Assembly (NCBI RefSeq): GCF_900496995.4
Contig: NC_044019.1
Span: 3,348,001 to 3,412,000 of the forward strand
DNA from: Aquila chrysaetos chrysaetos
Lineage: Eukaryota; Chordata; Aves; Accipitriformes; Accipitridae
Direction of reading: 5' to 3'
Length of the DNA: 64,000 nucleotides
Part shown: positions 1-20,350 of the stretch, in pieces
Layout: the number at the start of each line of letters is the position of its first letter
How positions within the stretch are numbered: position 1 is the first letter of the stretch
Translations under genes and position numbers: made by a program
Notes under the pieces: model-generated
Databases searched by the model: none
Told to the model about the DNA's origin: nothing
The model's input: the letters and a program-made list of their open reading frames with translations, nothing else

Positions 1-6900
<6,900 letters not shown>

Positions 6901-9900
6901 CGGCCCGCGGCCCCTCAGGGTTGTCCTGCCGTCGCCCTGGCTCCGGCTTCCTCACATGCCCCAGGACAGGCTGGGCCTCCATTTTTTTCCGAGCTGCTCC
7001 CAGGGCCGGGAATCCCCAGTGCGCCGGGGGGTTCTGGCCCCTCACGATGAACGCGTGCCACACTGCCAGGCGCTCACTGCCCCTCGCTGCTCCTCAGCGA
7101 GACCTGGTTTTCCTCCACAACATCCACCCCTCGCCTCCCAGGCAGGTCTACCTCCCCCAAGCCAGCAACCAACCCCATAAAGAAGCGCAACAGCTTCCTA
7201 ATCCTTCAAATCTGTGTGGTTGCCATGAGAAGTGGCACCCGGGTGGCATTTGGAGGACGTCTGTGCAGTCTCTCGGCTCAGTCCACGTACCGATCCCGTG
7301 GCAGCTCGACTGACACCAGAGTCTTGTCCCCGCGCAAGGATGGCGGGCCAGATTTAGGGCAAAATGGTCCTCTGCGGGCAGCTGGCAGGGACAAACACCC
7401 GCAGCAACACCCCCCAGAAGGGTGTTCTTGGGCTTGTTTTCCATCCCATCCCCATCCTCTGCATGCGGATGTCTCGTGGGGCAGCTCAGTCCTGCCACAA
7501 AACATGAGGGGCCCAGGGGCTGGGATCGGGGCAAGGAGCAGGACGAGCGGAGGAATGCACCAGGAGAGTGAAAAATTCCTCTGGGATAATTTTTTCTCGC
7601 TGCTCCAAGCTATTGTTTTGGAGGTGTCGCTGCCGGTGAGATGAGGAGCGGCCGTAGCTGGAGCCGTTCCCACAGCCTCCTCCTCTCCAGAGCATAATTT
7701 TTCCTCAAATAAGTGCGAGTTCCTGCAGCAGCCCCGGCACTGTGCCAGCTCACATCATGGGACGCCCTGGAGCAGGACCAAGGGTCCTCAACGTCTCTCC
7801 GTGGAAGCGAGCTGTCAGTCCCTCTTCCCAGGGTGAGGGTTGAACAACTCCGAATGCAGAAGAAAGCTGCTGGAACAAGAGAAGGATTCACCCCCCTCCA
7901 CTGTCCCACAGCTTCATGCTCACGAGATTCAGCTCCGGGGAGACCCGTAATTATCTATTTCCAGCATCTTCAGCAGACCGTGAGGACACAGCAGCGCAGG
8001 ATTCAGTGATTCATCAGTGACCTTCAGGCACCATGGATGTCCTGTTAAGGGGGACTAAGTCTACAGAGGCTGGTAGCTGGTCTGCTGTGACTTTTCAGTT
8101 CTACTTTACATTGCCTTTAATTTGCTTTAAAAGTGGAATATGATGTTATCATAAAAAAGGGATATGATACCTATCCCTTCATTACAGTGGAATAGTCGAG
8201 AGTAGCAGAATAAAAGGTAACAATAGCAAAGTAAGTTGTAATATTTTGCAATATTTTCAGCCCAGGTTATTTTCTAAAGACACAAATCATCTTCCTCCTG
8301 AGCTCATCATCTTCCTCCCAACAGCCGGTGGTGCTGGGAGGCAGCACTGGTACACACTGGTGGGATTGCGCCCAACGCCTGCTGCTGTTTCGCAGCTCAG
8401 TCCTCTGCAGCCCGGCATCTCCTCAGCTGGGAAACCACGGTCTGAGACAAGCGTCTTGCTGTGGAAGGAGTTCGGCATGGCTCCCACTCTAACAGCTAAA
8501 GTCAAAACACAGCAGAGCTCGAAGAACATGTTTCCACATAAAACGCCCTTTGGCTGCAAGCAGCCGCTGTGGCTACACTGAGAATGGCTTTTATTTGAAA
8601 CATACTTATTGACATTTCCCTTCCCTCCCAGGGGACACCATGCAGACAACTACAGTCCTGTGTCATCCTTGGTCCTTTTCACTGCTGACACGAACTGACG
8701 GGCTGGGGGTACCCTCTGCCCACAGGGGCCCAAAACTGCCCCAGGGACCCCACTGCTCTTGGTACCCTCAACACACGAGTGCAGCTGCTCCTGATGACCA
8801 CCGGTGCCCAAGATCCTCCCAGTTCACCTTCTCAAGACCTTCAGCAGTGCCTGGAGCAAAGGTTACATCTTTTAATGTCTTCATCTCGCCAGTCCATTCC
8901 CATCGATGACGCTAGTGTGAGACCTGTCACCCCGAGACCTCCCAGGCTGCTCTGCTACCGTGTGTCTGAGTGGTATCTCAGTCGCTGATGGTCATCATAA
9001 AAGATCATCCATTTTTCAACACGGATGGCAAGTTTTCAACCAAATGCTGAGCTTAGTTTAGGATTTCTCTTCCTTAGCTTTGGGATTTTACCAGCAGAGG
9101 GCAGGCCGGGATTGCACTGCACGTGGAAAAACGCAAAAGTGCGGGAGGGAGAGCATTTCACCCAGGGCAAGCAACGGCAGGACTGAGATAAGGAACATTT
9201 TTCATGCAGGGGAATTTGGGAGAGCAGGACTCGCTCACTGCTAGAGCACCTGCTGCATAGCAAATCTCCCGCAACCTGGAAGTGCCCTTGTCCCCTCCAA
9301 GTAGCAGGCAAAAGCTCGTTCATCAGGACCCTGTTTTATTCCAGCCTCGCCGCTGTCGGAGCTGGAGCGGTGTTTAACACCGCTGTATGCCACCGAGCAA
9401 CCCCAGCCGGACTGCGCCGAATGCAGCCCACGCGTTCCCATAGGCCTCTTCATTATGATTTTTGCCTGAAGAACAAGGATGAAGAGAGTGTGCGGAGAGT
9501 CCGGGGATTTCCCCTACAGGGGTAGATCAAAAGTTGCCAGGATGTGTTAGAGGAGACGTTTAGGCTAAAGAAAACCCTGGGAAAAAAATGAAGCTCCAGT
9601 CCCGGGCTACTGCTCTAATCACCATGTTGCTGTGGGGAGAAAACCCCACGGGCCTGAACCGATGCCCTCCCACCCGCTCCAGCTCCTGTTTGATCAGCAG
9701 AGATCAGGAAGTGGTTTTTTTTTCACTGTCTCTGTTTTGTTTTACCACTGTAGCCCGCGGGGCTGGTTTGTATGCCTGCCTCCCACAGAGGGTAATTTGG
9801 TTCCTCTCTCTGGCCGAGGCCACACCAGAGCACTGAGCTCCCACCGCCGCCTCCAGCCGGGTCGGGGCAGCCCAGGCACCAGCGGGATGACCCGTCATCA

Positions 9901-12617
9901 ATAGCCCTATTATTGCTCTTGAAGTTTCTCTCTGCTTCCAGACGGATGCTGCATTACTCCATCACAGCTGCAGTTGCTCCCTTCCAGCAATTCCCAACAC
10001 AGCACTTAAGGCAGGGATTTATGGGCGGTTTTGAAAGGCGTTTTGGAGCGAGAAGGAGTTATGGGAAAGGAAGTCGAATTCCCACCATTCCCCAGAAAAT
10101 TCTCCCAGCATCTTTCACGAGAAGGATCATTTACTGGTCCTTTCCTCAAAACAGAGACAAGCTCTCAGCTGTGGCTCTTTGTTTAGTCCAAAGCATTTCC
10201 CGACAGCAAGATGCAGCAGGGGTTATTCTGGTCCTGCTTGCAAAGGGTCAGGAGACCAAGGCGAGCCCTTGGCGTCTGGCTGCAAGGCTCTGCTGGACCT
10301 GATTTGTTCCCTGACATTTTTGTGGATGCTGGTAGCTAAATGAAATTATTTGTTCTCAAGCCACGGATTATTGCCAGTCTCAGGGCAAGCACTGCTGACT
10401 ATCCGGCTAATTTTGACTCACATAGTGGTTTGCAAAGTAAAAAGTCATGGCACCAGAGTTACCAAGAGCAGCAGCTATAAAACAACCAGGAGGGATGTTA
10501 CCTTACAAGCTACATCTCACCTTTTTTGAAGCTTTTCAGGAACAAAAGCTCACCTGCTGCAAAACTAACAGTCATCCAAGCAGGCTGGATTAGCAGAATA
10601 GATTCACATCAACACTACATTTCACAACCAGGACAGGGGTTTGAAAGACTTTATTTGACACCTTTGCTGGATGTCACAGCTCGTGAATCTAACAGCTCTG
10701 CACAGTGTGAAGTGAGGCTGGGCTATTTGCTGTGAGCTCTAGCATGCCGACCAGCCGCAGGAACAACCGGGGTCCTCAGGGACCTCCTCTGACTTTATTA
10801 AAAGGGAATATGTTGTTCCTGGCTGATTCTGGCACTTCAGGACAAGGGTGAAGAGAAGTAGTGGAAGCATTTCTGTGTGTTAAGTGTGACGACTTTCATC
10901 AAAACAACTGGGAGGGACTCACTTTCAAAACAATAGCAGATACATACATTGACATGCACATGGCAGGTACAATCTGTAGGACCACAAACACCAGCTCATC
11001 CACACAGTCTAACCGGCTGTGTGTTTGACCTGAGGCATGGGGAGAGGCTCTCCCATTCAAGAGAGATCTTCTCCCTCTTTTTTACCTTTGTTTGCACTGA
11101 CCTTTCCCTGCTTTTCTCTCTTTTCATGTCACAGTGCTGTAGAGGTGGGCAAGACTCCTTGGGGTGGGCATGCAACTAGGTCCAGGCTATTCTGCACGTG
11201 TATCCCAGCAAGTCAAGGCACAGATGCAGGGAGTGAGGGCTGTTCAGACGAGGAGGAGCACTGGGAGACCCTGCCCTGGCCACCATGGGAGTTAGAGACG
11301 TGCCACAGGAGCAGGGTGGCTTGAGAGCTTCAAGCTTCTGTTCCTTTCTGCCCAAAGAAGAGAGGAGGGGAGGACAGCTGGAGGAGCAGAAGCATATCTG
11401 CTGCGTCAGTTATCTAGGGGCATGCAGGCCAAGTCAGAAAAAGCTCTCAGTAATCAGGACAAGTGCAGACCCAGAGCTTGCCGAGGTCTGCTGTGAAACC
11501 TTAGTGGGTTTTGGTCCCGGCCCAGGGAGAGGGATGAGCAATGTGAGACCAAAACATGGTGCTGAAGAAAGAAAACAGAGACATTTGGGAGGAGAGGGTG
11601 AGGGATGCAGAGCTAAGAGAGAATGAAGGAGGCACTTCAAATGCAGGCTGGTCTGACCCATTCCCCCCCTTTGCAGTCACAGCTGTTCAGCAGGGGATGG
11701 AGGAGAGATGGCTCCCGGCAGGGAGACTGGCAGAGGGAAATGCCTTTTCTTCTCGCTTTGGCCGTCAGAGCCTTCCCCTCCGTGACAGACGTCCCTTTGA
11801 AATCCCCTGTCTTGCCTCATCTCGCCTCTTCACACCTCAGTGCGGAGCAAGGGCTGCAGAAGCCTCCCTCCACCCAGGCAGCCTGGCCAGCTGCTCCTGC
11901 ACGGTTTGTGCGGGGACCCAGCACAGGCCCTGCAGACACGGCGGTATTTCAGCTCGGCTGTGGGAACGAGCTCTGTTAAGCTGTTGCCTCACTCCACCTT
12001 AAGGGCACGTAAGTGGGAAAAGCTGGTAATGCAGCAAGGAAAGCATGGGGATTAGCAGGCAGGCAGTTTGCTAGGGGAGCTGGGGGGGGCCCTAGCCGCC
12101 TTGCTGGGTGCCAGCAATGCTGGGGAGGGGGCTGAGCTGAGTCTGTCCCACCACACCAAAATTAGGTGCTGCAGCTGGGGGACACATCACAAGGAATCAG
12201 CATGAGCAAGTCTCTGGCAGCTCTTGAGTCCCCAAGGAAATAAGAGAGTATTTCAAGGCTGGCTGTTTTCCAAAGGAGAGCAACACTGGGCTCTGCAGAG
12301 GGATTTGCTGGAGAAGGAACAGGGTTGAGATCTGCGTGTGCCCCCTCCCTCGTAGCCGGAAGGATCTGGAGTACAGCCGCGTGCAGACAAGTGCATCGAA
12401 TTGGATGTGATTTACGTTTGCAGGCATCACGAGGGAGAGGACTTGTGATGGTGAGGCAAAGAAAGCGGTGTGAGGAAGGAGGGAAGAGTAAAGAGAATTT
12501 TCTTTATGGATCCTTGGCTTCTGCAAAGCAGGAAAGATGCCTTTTCAGCTGAGTTTGTTCTTAGGCCTGTGGGCAATGACTGCTGAAGAATTCCTGTCTC
12601 CGAAGGGGAGGGGAGGG
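6901..12617. other. PABPC4-HEYL intergenic region, including probable HEYL 3' UTR
   Basis: No coding exon of a recognisable family was found on either strand. HEYL is transcribed leftwards and ends at 12618, so the right part should be its 3' UTR. The clearest minus-strand AATAAA signals lie at 10794-10799 and 10650-10655. If used, they would give a 3' UTR of about 1.8-2.0 kb. The rest (6.9-10.6 kb) shows only short unrelated frames and simple-sequence tracts. Confidence 0.5.
10650..10799 (-). terminator. HEYL: Candidate HEYL poly(A) signals (two)
   Basis: Two minus-strand AATAAA hexamers, both in the context AATAAAGTC, occur at 10794-10799 and 10650-10655. The first is followed about 25 bases downstream by a GT-rich GGTTGTTCC stretch, as expected of a cleavage-site downstream element. 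They are the first good hexamers I noticed after the HEYL stop. Use is inferred. Confidence 0.35.
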
Positions 12618-13285
12618 TCAGAAAGCCCCGATTTCAGTAGCCCAGGAGCGGCAGATCCTGGATGTCCCAACCCTGATCCCGGGTCCCTGCGCGGCAGCGC
12701 CCAAGGCAGGAGGTGCTGTGTAAGCCGGTGGAATGGGGATGCCGGCAGAGGCTGGTGAGAAGAGGAACGTCGCGATTTGGCTGCTCTTGGATGAGCCCTC
12801 TCTCAATATGCCCGCTGGCGATGGCATCCTGGGCACGGCTGCTATGGCCGTGGATGAGCCCGCGCCTCGGGCCCTGCGGCTGGAAGAGGCCATCCTGCTG
12901 GCCAGGAAGCTTCGGCGGGATGGCAGCATGTCGCTGGGGACACGGCGAAGCGGGGCTGGCCTCACAGCAGGGCTTGGGTAAGCCAAGGAAGATGCAGTCA
13001 AAACAACTGGAGCGGGAGCAGCCTCCCTCCTGGGGATTTGCACGGGGCCAGCAGCACTGTGGAGGAAGGACCACGGCCACGTCTGGATGGGCAGGAGAGA
13101 AGTGGCTACAGGCGAAGGCTCCATTTCTGCCACGTAATTATTCAGGTGGGAGAGGAGTCGCAGACGGATGGGGTCGGCAGTGTTTTGGCCCTCGAGGATG
13201 CCCAGGTACCTGACAACTTCGGTGAGACATTCACGGAAGCCGATACTCCTGTAATCCACGGCCAGAGCTCGAGCATCTAAGAAGC
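12618..13285 (-). CDS. HEYL: HEYL coding exon 5 (Orange domain and C-terminus)
   Basis: The exon starts after the acceptor CTACAG and completes the split Gly codon. It encodes [20 protein letters not shown], the rest of the Orange domain, a long Ser/Pro/Ala-rich low-complexity region, and the terminal SWATEIGAF before TGA. It holds about two thirds of the protein. Confidence 0.95.
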
Positions 13286-16200
13286 CTGTAGGGAAAGGAC
13301 ACGGGTGGCAGTAAGTCCATGCAGAGCCCAGGAATGTGCTTTGATTTCACTACCCTCTCTAATGCACTGTGTATTTCACTTGAGGCACTTTGCTGCCGTG
13401 TGATATTACTGAAGCAGATAGCCAAGTGGGTGTCCGAAAGGACTGGACGTTTGCGTGCATGAGAATAGCATCTGCGGTTATCTCATCGGGATAAAACTGC
13501 CAGGGTCATGAAGCCTCTTACTCCAGCATGTGAGATGAGTAAGAGGTTTCATTAACTGTGCTCGGGAAGGAAAAATTTTTTCCTGTTGGACTCTATCAGT
13601 TTTCGCTGCTGGAGACATGACTGTGGGCTAGGTGGGCACTGGGTCCCTCGTTGCAAATGGACCATCCCTGGTCTTGCAGAACAGCGGAACACTGTGTCTC
13701 CTTGATCCACAGCACCATTTTCCTCTGCCTGGGTCCCAATCTTTATACTTGACTTAAACAGATGTCCAGCTGAAGGACACAGGACAGTGGCAGAACCAAA
13801 ACCACTGGACCAAGAAAGCTCAAAGCCAGCTCAACACAGAAATCAACAAGATAAAATGCAACCAATGGCTGATTTTTAGGCTTCTGCTCCCTACTTGCAG
13901 CTTCATGAGACGATAAGCAATAAAGCAGAGAATGTCACAGCACAGTGAAGCGCTGGACCACTTTGCTTGACAGGGTCTCTCGTGACAATACAGCCCTTTG
14001 TTGCAGTGCAGTCAAACTGAATATCTAAACAAATGTTCCAGACCAAGTTACAGCTCTGAACCAAAGCCTGGATGCCAGCAATGTCCCCAGCAAGCCAAAA
14101 ATGGGTGGTAAGCAAGCCAGAGGCTTCTTTACTGGAGCTGTGATCTCCATCCTGTTAACTGGAACAGGACAGAGGGTCTGTACTGAGGTCTCAGTACAAA
14201 TAAGACCTTTGTTGAATTTTGCACAGGCCTCCCTCTCTCTTCTTATAACAACCAAGAGACACAAAAAAAAGAACAGAAAGGGAAAAAAGCCTTGTTTATT
14301 TGCAGAGTCCCCATGCAGAATTCAGCCTCTGCAGGCAATGTATCCCAGGGAGGAGGTAAAGAGTTTAATATCGTTTTTCTGGAAGCAGGCTTCATTTCTG
14401 AGCAGGACTAAGCACGTCTCTGGCTGGACAGCTTTTAGCAGGGTGCTGTCCCTGCAGGTCTGTGGGACTTGCCATCCCACATACCGCAGTCTGCCAAATG
14501 GATGCATGGGATGCTGACCCATATGAAAAACAACAGGGCAGGAAATGTCCATCTGCCCTCCCTCAAAAAATATTTCCCTTGGGAAGCAGGCAGGGCAGCA
14601 TTCGTTTTGGTGCTGGCTGGTGTTAGCAAGGCACACCAGCATCAAGATATTGCTTGCTGCTGAGGCTGATGGGGAATTTTCCTTCCAGGTTTTCAGCTTC
14701 ACCTCACCCGTATGCTTCTAAAAACAGTTCTTACCTGTACCTCCAGTGGCGTGAAGCATTTTTAAGTGATCTACTGTCATTTGTAGAATTTCTGCCTTCT
14801 CCAGCTTGGAAGACCCCTGTATGTTGTGAGCAGGAAAAAAGAGCAATTCATCATTTTTTGGTCTAGGCTTTTGTGCCTCTCAGGGGCTGTGTTTTGCCCA
14901 ATGACCTCCTTCCTGAAACCCTCCTGAAGCGCAGGAGGGCTCAGATTGGAGCAGGGCATCCAGCCAGAGCATTGGCTCTGGTTTTTACATCAAGTGAGTA
15001 GAAAAAGGAGCTCCTTTCCCAAGATGCCCCGATGCAAATTGAAAATCCCCATTTCTGTGCATCTTCATATCTGCAAAACACTTTCTGGACTGAATTTATC
15101 CTCCCTAGGGCTCCTGAATATTTGTTAATATTGTTTTACCACCCAGTTTCACCACCTACTTACTCCCTGAAGTGATGATGATAAGAAAGACATAGCATTG
15201 CTCCAGACTTTCTCATTCTGAAACACAGCCCGCACGGGAGGATGGGTGGAAATCATGGACACACACACCTGCTTCTCAAAGGCAGTGGGCACCAGGCGCC
15301 GCAGTTCGGAGAGGCTGCTGTTGATACGGTCACGGCGCCGCTTCTCAATGATCTGTGGGAGATTTCCAAGTGGAGAGAAGAAACCATGGTCATTTACAGC
15401 CACAGCTCGTGGGTCTAAAGCCCTCATTAACAGCTATGGCAGGTTGAGAGAGGCGCTTTGAACAGGGCCATGTAAGTAAATGCTTTGGGTGCAAAAGCTG
15501 AGCAAAGAAATATTAACTGACTGGTGTGATAACCCCAGGTGAAATTGCTCTCCTCCACCCCTATCCCCACCCCTTTCTGCCAGATTTGAGGCCAAACCTC
15601 TGCAAAAAATCTCCAGTTGGCTGTGGGGAGAGCTCTGCAGGAGATGGAGCAGGGAACAGTGTAAAGTCAATTTTGCACTGCGTCCCCACAGTAAGGATGT
15701 GCCAACAGCACCCCACTGCACACAGGGGATGTCACGGGGAGCCCTGGCACACAGCTGGAACCAGCCAAACCCCCCAGGGAGACACAGCACAGCCACCCCC
15801 ATACATAATGCCAACACCCCCAACATAAATGAGACTCACCCCTCTCCTCTTCTTCCTGGCTTGTATCTGAGATGTCGTAGTGGGAGACACAGACCTGGAA
15901 ACATGGCTGGAAAGGAAGAAGAGGGAATAATTTCTTGCACTAGCTGGAGAGAAACTTCCATTGCACATATGCTTTACACACGTTTGCCATCTGCAGTTCC
16001 CCCCCCTCCAAATAACATCTTCTGTGGTTCCCATCTCATTTTTACCCACAACACAGAGCTCAGGAATTGGGGATGGGTAACCAAGCAGAGACTCAAATCC
16101 CATTCTCTCCCCTCCAAGAGCTTCCCACCAGCCTGGGACAGATTTCTGCACCAAACTGTCCATCCGCTACCAGGCACACATCTCCTTCAATCTCAGCCCG

Positions 16201-19200
16201 TGCTGGTATCTCCACAGGGCTGGAAAAGCAGTGATCCGAGCTCTGGAGTCATGGCCTTTTTTTCTCCATGTGTGAACCTCCCGGCTCTCGTGTCTGAGCC
16301 TGCCCTGTCTGCAGGGCTTTGCATCTCAGCGCTGCGATAGCACGAACGTGTATCTGAGCTCCCACCCAGGGCGGCAGCAAAGGGCTGGTTGCTCCTCAGG
16401 GTGAGGCTAACGGCAGCGTTGATGTGGTTTCTGAGGGCTTCCTGCAGAGTCGCTTCACAAACCACAATTTTTGGGGTGGGCCACGATATTCTGAATGCAT
16501 GGATACCCCTGAACCAGACAAAGAGGGGCCAGGACCTGGGCAGGGGGAACACCCAGCAGGAGGTGACAGAGCAGAGACTGCGCCTGCTGGCCGACAACCC
16601 CAAGGACCAGCTCTGCTCGAGGGACAAGGGACATGGGGGGACAGGCTATGGAAAACGGCCCCACAAACCATCCAGTGCCTGGTGGGCACGGGTGAGGCTA
16701 AAACCACCAAAGGTCAGCACTAGACATGCACAGGGAGGCAAAGTTCAATCCTTAGGTCCCCACGGAGGTGAAGTCTCCATAATGATGGATAACCAGGCGT
16801 GGGAAACTTCTTGGAGCAAAACCCCTCCACTTGGAGGGGAGGCCGGCCAGGCGACCTTCCACCTCCCCCAAGCAGGGTTTCTCCCTCTGGAAGTGGGACT
16901 GGCTTAGGGCTGTTTCTGCGCCTTACGAAACTCGGTGCAGGGATGTTAACATGCAGGCGAGACGGCAGTCTGCAATCCTGGCCAGCACAGCGCTCCGGAG
17001 GGACTCGGAGACCGCGTAAGACATACAAATCTGGAAAGGGGCATTTGGGTTCACCCTGTCAAATCAAAATATTTTTCAGTTTGACGAAGCGTTTTAATAG
17101 CAGTCTATTAAAGATGTTTCTGCAGAGACAGTACTGTCTGCACATCAAGCCAAAAACTAGACCAAACTCAGCCCATTAAAAATACATTTTGTTAGGCCCA
17201 AGTGAGGTGCTTTCAGAAGTGGTTTTACACAATCAGACGAAATAACACGTTCTACTACTGACTGCTCCGCTCATCTCCATACAGGTACCCTATTTGAATG
17301 TCTGCTGGGTGGGCTTTCTCTGGGCATAGGTGCTGGCTGGCTTCGCAAGTACGAACATGCATTGCCAGTATACATAAATGCACATACAGTGAGCACGTAT
17401 GGTGTGAAAATGGGCTCTGTGCGGACGCTGGGGTGTTATATGTGCAGTGGGCAGGTACTGAATTCGCCTAGCAGCGCAGGAATGCAGAGTACGCACTCAA
17501 GGAGTCTATAACAGTGAATTTTGAAACTCTTTGCAGAGCTGTCCGAACGTGTTGCTCTTTGTGAACTACAGTTCCAGATGTGGATATAAAGACACAGCTT
17601 ACTGCAAAATATGTTTAAAAAAATGTGTTTGACTGATTTGAATCACATAAAAGATACCGTAACTATATTCTCTGATGATTAAAATTTCTGCATTGCTCTT
17701 TGCTCGACTTTATCATTTACAGCATAACTTTGGCTGTTCATTCAAAGCAAAAAGCAAAAAAACCCACCCCAAAACCAAGCAGTATCTTGCACTTTTGCAG
17801 TGACCCCGGAGTCTAAACCTGTTACACGCACTGAACCAAGCCTCACACCCGGAGTGACTCATCCCCACTCTACAGGGAAACTGGTTTGCCCAAACCACTC
17901 AACTGATGGGTAATGGGCTGGGAACCCCGGCCAGACTGCCTGGCTGCCTCCCTCTGCCCTAATCTTTCCACCTCACTCCCCACCTGGAAGTGTTTCATTT
18001 TGCCCAATCCGCCAGCGTCCCATGTAGGACCCCATTACTTGGGATGTAAACTCTGTCAGGGCAGGAACAGCTCTTTTGGCCATGTGTTTGCGTGACACGA
18101 GCAACAATATACTTCTATACAAATACCACCAGATCACAACGCGCTGCCTGGTTCTACAACTGGCTTGAGAAGACGTATTAGCAGCACCAGAGAGAGATCA
18201 AAAATTCATTGTTACTGTTTACTGAAATAAAACATTATGAAAATTCCTCTATTTCATCCATCAGGGTACTAGAGACTCAGTGTGTTGCACTGGTGTAAAG
18301 AAGTGGGATATATTTCATGTGCAGCAGGAAGGTAGATTAAATACTGATGCACTTGGAAACCACGTAAGGGGTGAGTGAATTTGTGCAGGACATTACGTGT
18401 CGGACATGCCCAACTCTACTGTGACCATATCAGTGAGAAGCAGACTCATTAGTTTAGTCCCATGAGGACCCGAGCTTGGCACCAGACAGGGCGACTTCTC
18501 TGCTCAGGATACCAAGTGGCAAAAGGGAATGAATTCATCTGGGGCCTCGCTGGACGCAGAGGGAGGGGGACACTTGGCTACTGAAACGAGAGTTCAAAAG
18601 CAGCTGATTTTCGGACGAGAACAAATAACAGAGCCCTTCCTTCATCCCCAGCACCGTCTGCACGCTCAGAGCCCGGGCATGCCCGCGAATGGCTGACACA
18701 GCATGGGAACCCGGGCTGCGAGTGGTGGCTGGGGATGCCCTCTGCCAGCAGAGCCACAGCCCAGGGGAGTGCGGCGAAGCCTGAGGACATTGCCTGGGGA
18801 ACCACGCAGAGGTCCTGTCCTCAGTATTTACTCACTATTTCACCAAGCAGCAAAGCCCCAGAGCCAAAACTGCAGCTCAGCAGTGATGGGATGGAGCCTG
18901 CGAACTGCGATACTCAAAGTGCACGCGTAAAGCAGGGCACCCTTTGCTGGCCAGACTGCACGGGCTCCCTCTTTAATAAAGATCAAAGCCCCAGCTGGTG
19001 CATTAGAAATGCATCAGCAGAGCAGAAGCGTTTCTCATGCAAAACCTCCTCGTTTCTTCCACGTTCCCTGGAGCCCTTGGATCGCTGGGACTGCAGCGGC
19101 ATCCGGGCAGCTGATGGGTGCCTTTGCTCTGGGGGGGACACGACTGCCCCATCTCGGGGTGCAGAGACCTGCGAGCAACCGGGCTCCCGCTAACGAAGAT

Positions 19201-19790
19201 CAGAGCTGCCCTTCTCTGGCAGAGAAGGCAATTGCTCTGGCTTGAATAAGGCATTTTCTTGAATGCAATCAGCTCGTAACACAGCTTTAATACTTGTATC
19301 GCGACTTGGGTTTCCTTGCCGGGTCAGTCCTAACGCCAGCATCAGTCCACGCTTGCACGCTGGAGTGATCCAGCCTGCCCCCCGCCCGTCCTTGCCCAGG
19401 GCAGGACCGGCCCAGCCCGAAGGCGTTAAGCGAGGTGCCAGGCGACTCCCGGCGAGTCCGTGGCTGAGCCCGGTGCCCTCCCGCGCCGTGTCCCGGCAAG
19501 CGCCGAACTCGGCCGCCCCGAGAAGCTCGCAGGGAGCCGCTGCAAGCTCCGGGGCAGAGCAAGCGCCGTGCCCGGTACCGGCGAACTCCCTCTCCGGCCC
19601 GGGTTCCCCCGCAGGATGCCGAGCTGCCCGGCAGCAGAGACCCCAAAACCCGACTTCGTCCCACCGCCCTGAGCCCCGGGAAGGAGCTGCCGCCGGCGGC
19701 GCGTCCTCACCTGTACTCCTCCTCCCGGCCCACGTCGATGGTGCCGTCCGACTCCGTGTCGGACGAGCTCTCCTCGCACAACCGCTTCAT
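12618..19790 (-). CDS. HEYL: HEYL, bHLH-Orange transcriptional repressor (whole gene, 5 coding exons)
   Basis: Hairy/enhancer-of-split-related protein with YRPW motif-like. It is a nuclear repressor induced by Notch; the family binds E-box/N-box DNA as homo- or heterodimers. Five coding exons (19711-19790, 15840-15894, 15269-15352, 14735-14816, 12618-13285) join in frame to 322 residues, against 328 in human from memory. Residues about 38-100 are the bHLH, with basic region [19 protein letters not shown]; the Gly replacing the HES-type Pro marks the HEY subfamily. The Orange domain follows (about 105-155; [13 protein letters not shown]). The C-terminus is SWATEIGAF: the TEIGAF tail is kept, and YRPW is degenerate (CRSW), as is typical of HEYL rather than HEY1/HEY2. 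All introns have GT/AG borders. Confidence 0.95.
14735..14816 (-). CDS. HEYL: HEYL coding exon 4 (loop and helix 2)
   Basis: This 82-base exon encodes [20 protein letters not shown] followed by LHATGGT plus one base. It is helix 2 of the bHLH and is nearly invariant in HEY proteins. The acceptor is CATACAG and the donor GTAAGA, and both phases fit the neighbouring exons. Confidence 0.95.
15269..15352 (-). CDS. HEYL: HEYL coding exon 3 (basic region end, helix 1)
   Basis: An 84-base exon of 28 codons, [20 protein letters not shown] then VPTAFEKQ, covering the DNA-contacting basic end and helix 1. It is bounded by TCCCACAG and a GTGTGT donor. The donor is in a short GT repeat (CA on the plus strand, 15260-15268). 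Confidence 0.95.
15840..15894 (-). CDS. HEYL: HEYL coding exon 2
   Basis: A 55-base exon that completes the Arg codon of exon 1 and encodes [18 protein letters not shown]. It has a GTGAGT donor and a TTTCCAG acceptor. QARKKRRG is the start of the HEY-type basic region. The phase (2 into, 0 out) fits both neighbours exactly. Confidence 0.93.
19711..19790 (-). CDS. HEYL: HEYL coding exon 1
   Basis: Encodes [20 protein letters not shown] followed by GREEEY and two bases of the next codon, with donor GTGAGG. The acidic Ser-rich start with DGTIDVG matches HEY-family N-termini. It is the first ATG of the frame inside the CpG island. Intron 1 (15895-19710) contains no recognised feature. Confidence 0.93.
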
Positions 19791-20350
19791 CCTCGCAGGC
19801 GGCACCGGGCGGCCGCGTCCCCGCGGGGCTCTAGGGGGTGAAGCCGGTGGACTCGGCGAGGCTGCCCCACGCGTGGCCCCGGAGGCCACCGCCGTCCTTC
19901 CCCGCCGTCCTCGGGGAAGTGCCGTCCCTCCCCGGGCTGCGCGGAGGAGCTGGCCCCAGTGCGTGCCTGCCTCGCACGGCTCCTCCCCTGCCCGCACTCT
20001 GCCTTTCACACCCCCGGCTTCTCCCTCGCTCTCCTCCCAGCACGTCCCCAACCTCCCTGGTTAATGGGTTAATGAGACATCTCCCGGGAGTGACGGATTA
20101 CGCGGCCGCGCCGGCGCTCCCAGGTTCCCAGGCCCCCCCCCCCCCGCCGCCTCCTCTACCCCCTCCGCCTCCTCCCGCTCGCTGGTCGAAATCCCAAGTC
20201 TTCCTGTAAAAGGAACAGTCTGTGTGAACCGTCTCATGTCCCCCCCCCTCCTGCCCACGGCCCCCCTTCCACCCGCTGCACATTGGCCTCAGCCCCAGTT
20301 TAAAGGGACCAGTGACCTCACTGGCAACAGAAAACCGTGGGAAAGAGATG
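19791..20350 (-). promoter_or_regulatory. HEYL: HEYL 5' UTR and promoter with RBPJ/CSL site
   Basis: CpG-rich sequence (roughly 19.37-20.2 kb) covers exon 1 and the region above it. A perfect RBPJ consensus, CGTGGGAA, lies at 20336-20343, about 550 bases above the start codon. An inverted CCAAT box (ATTGG) lies at 20282-20286. HEY genes are known direct Notch/RBPJ targets, so this is a plausible Notch response element. A single 8-mer is weak evidence, and I did not find a head-to-head paired site. A C-rich tract lies at about 20131-20170. Confidence 0.5.
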
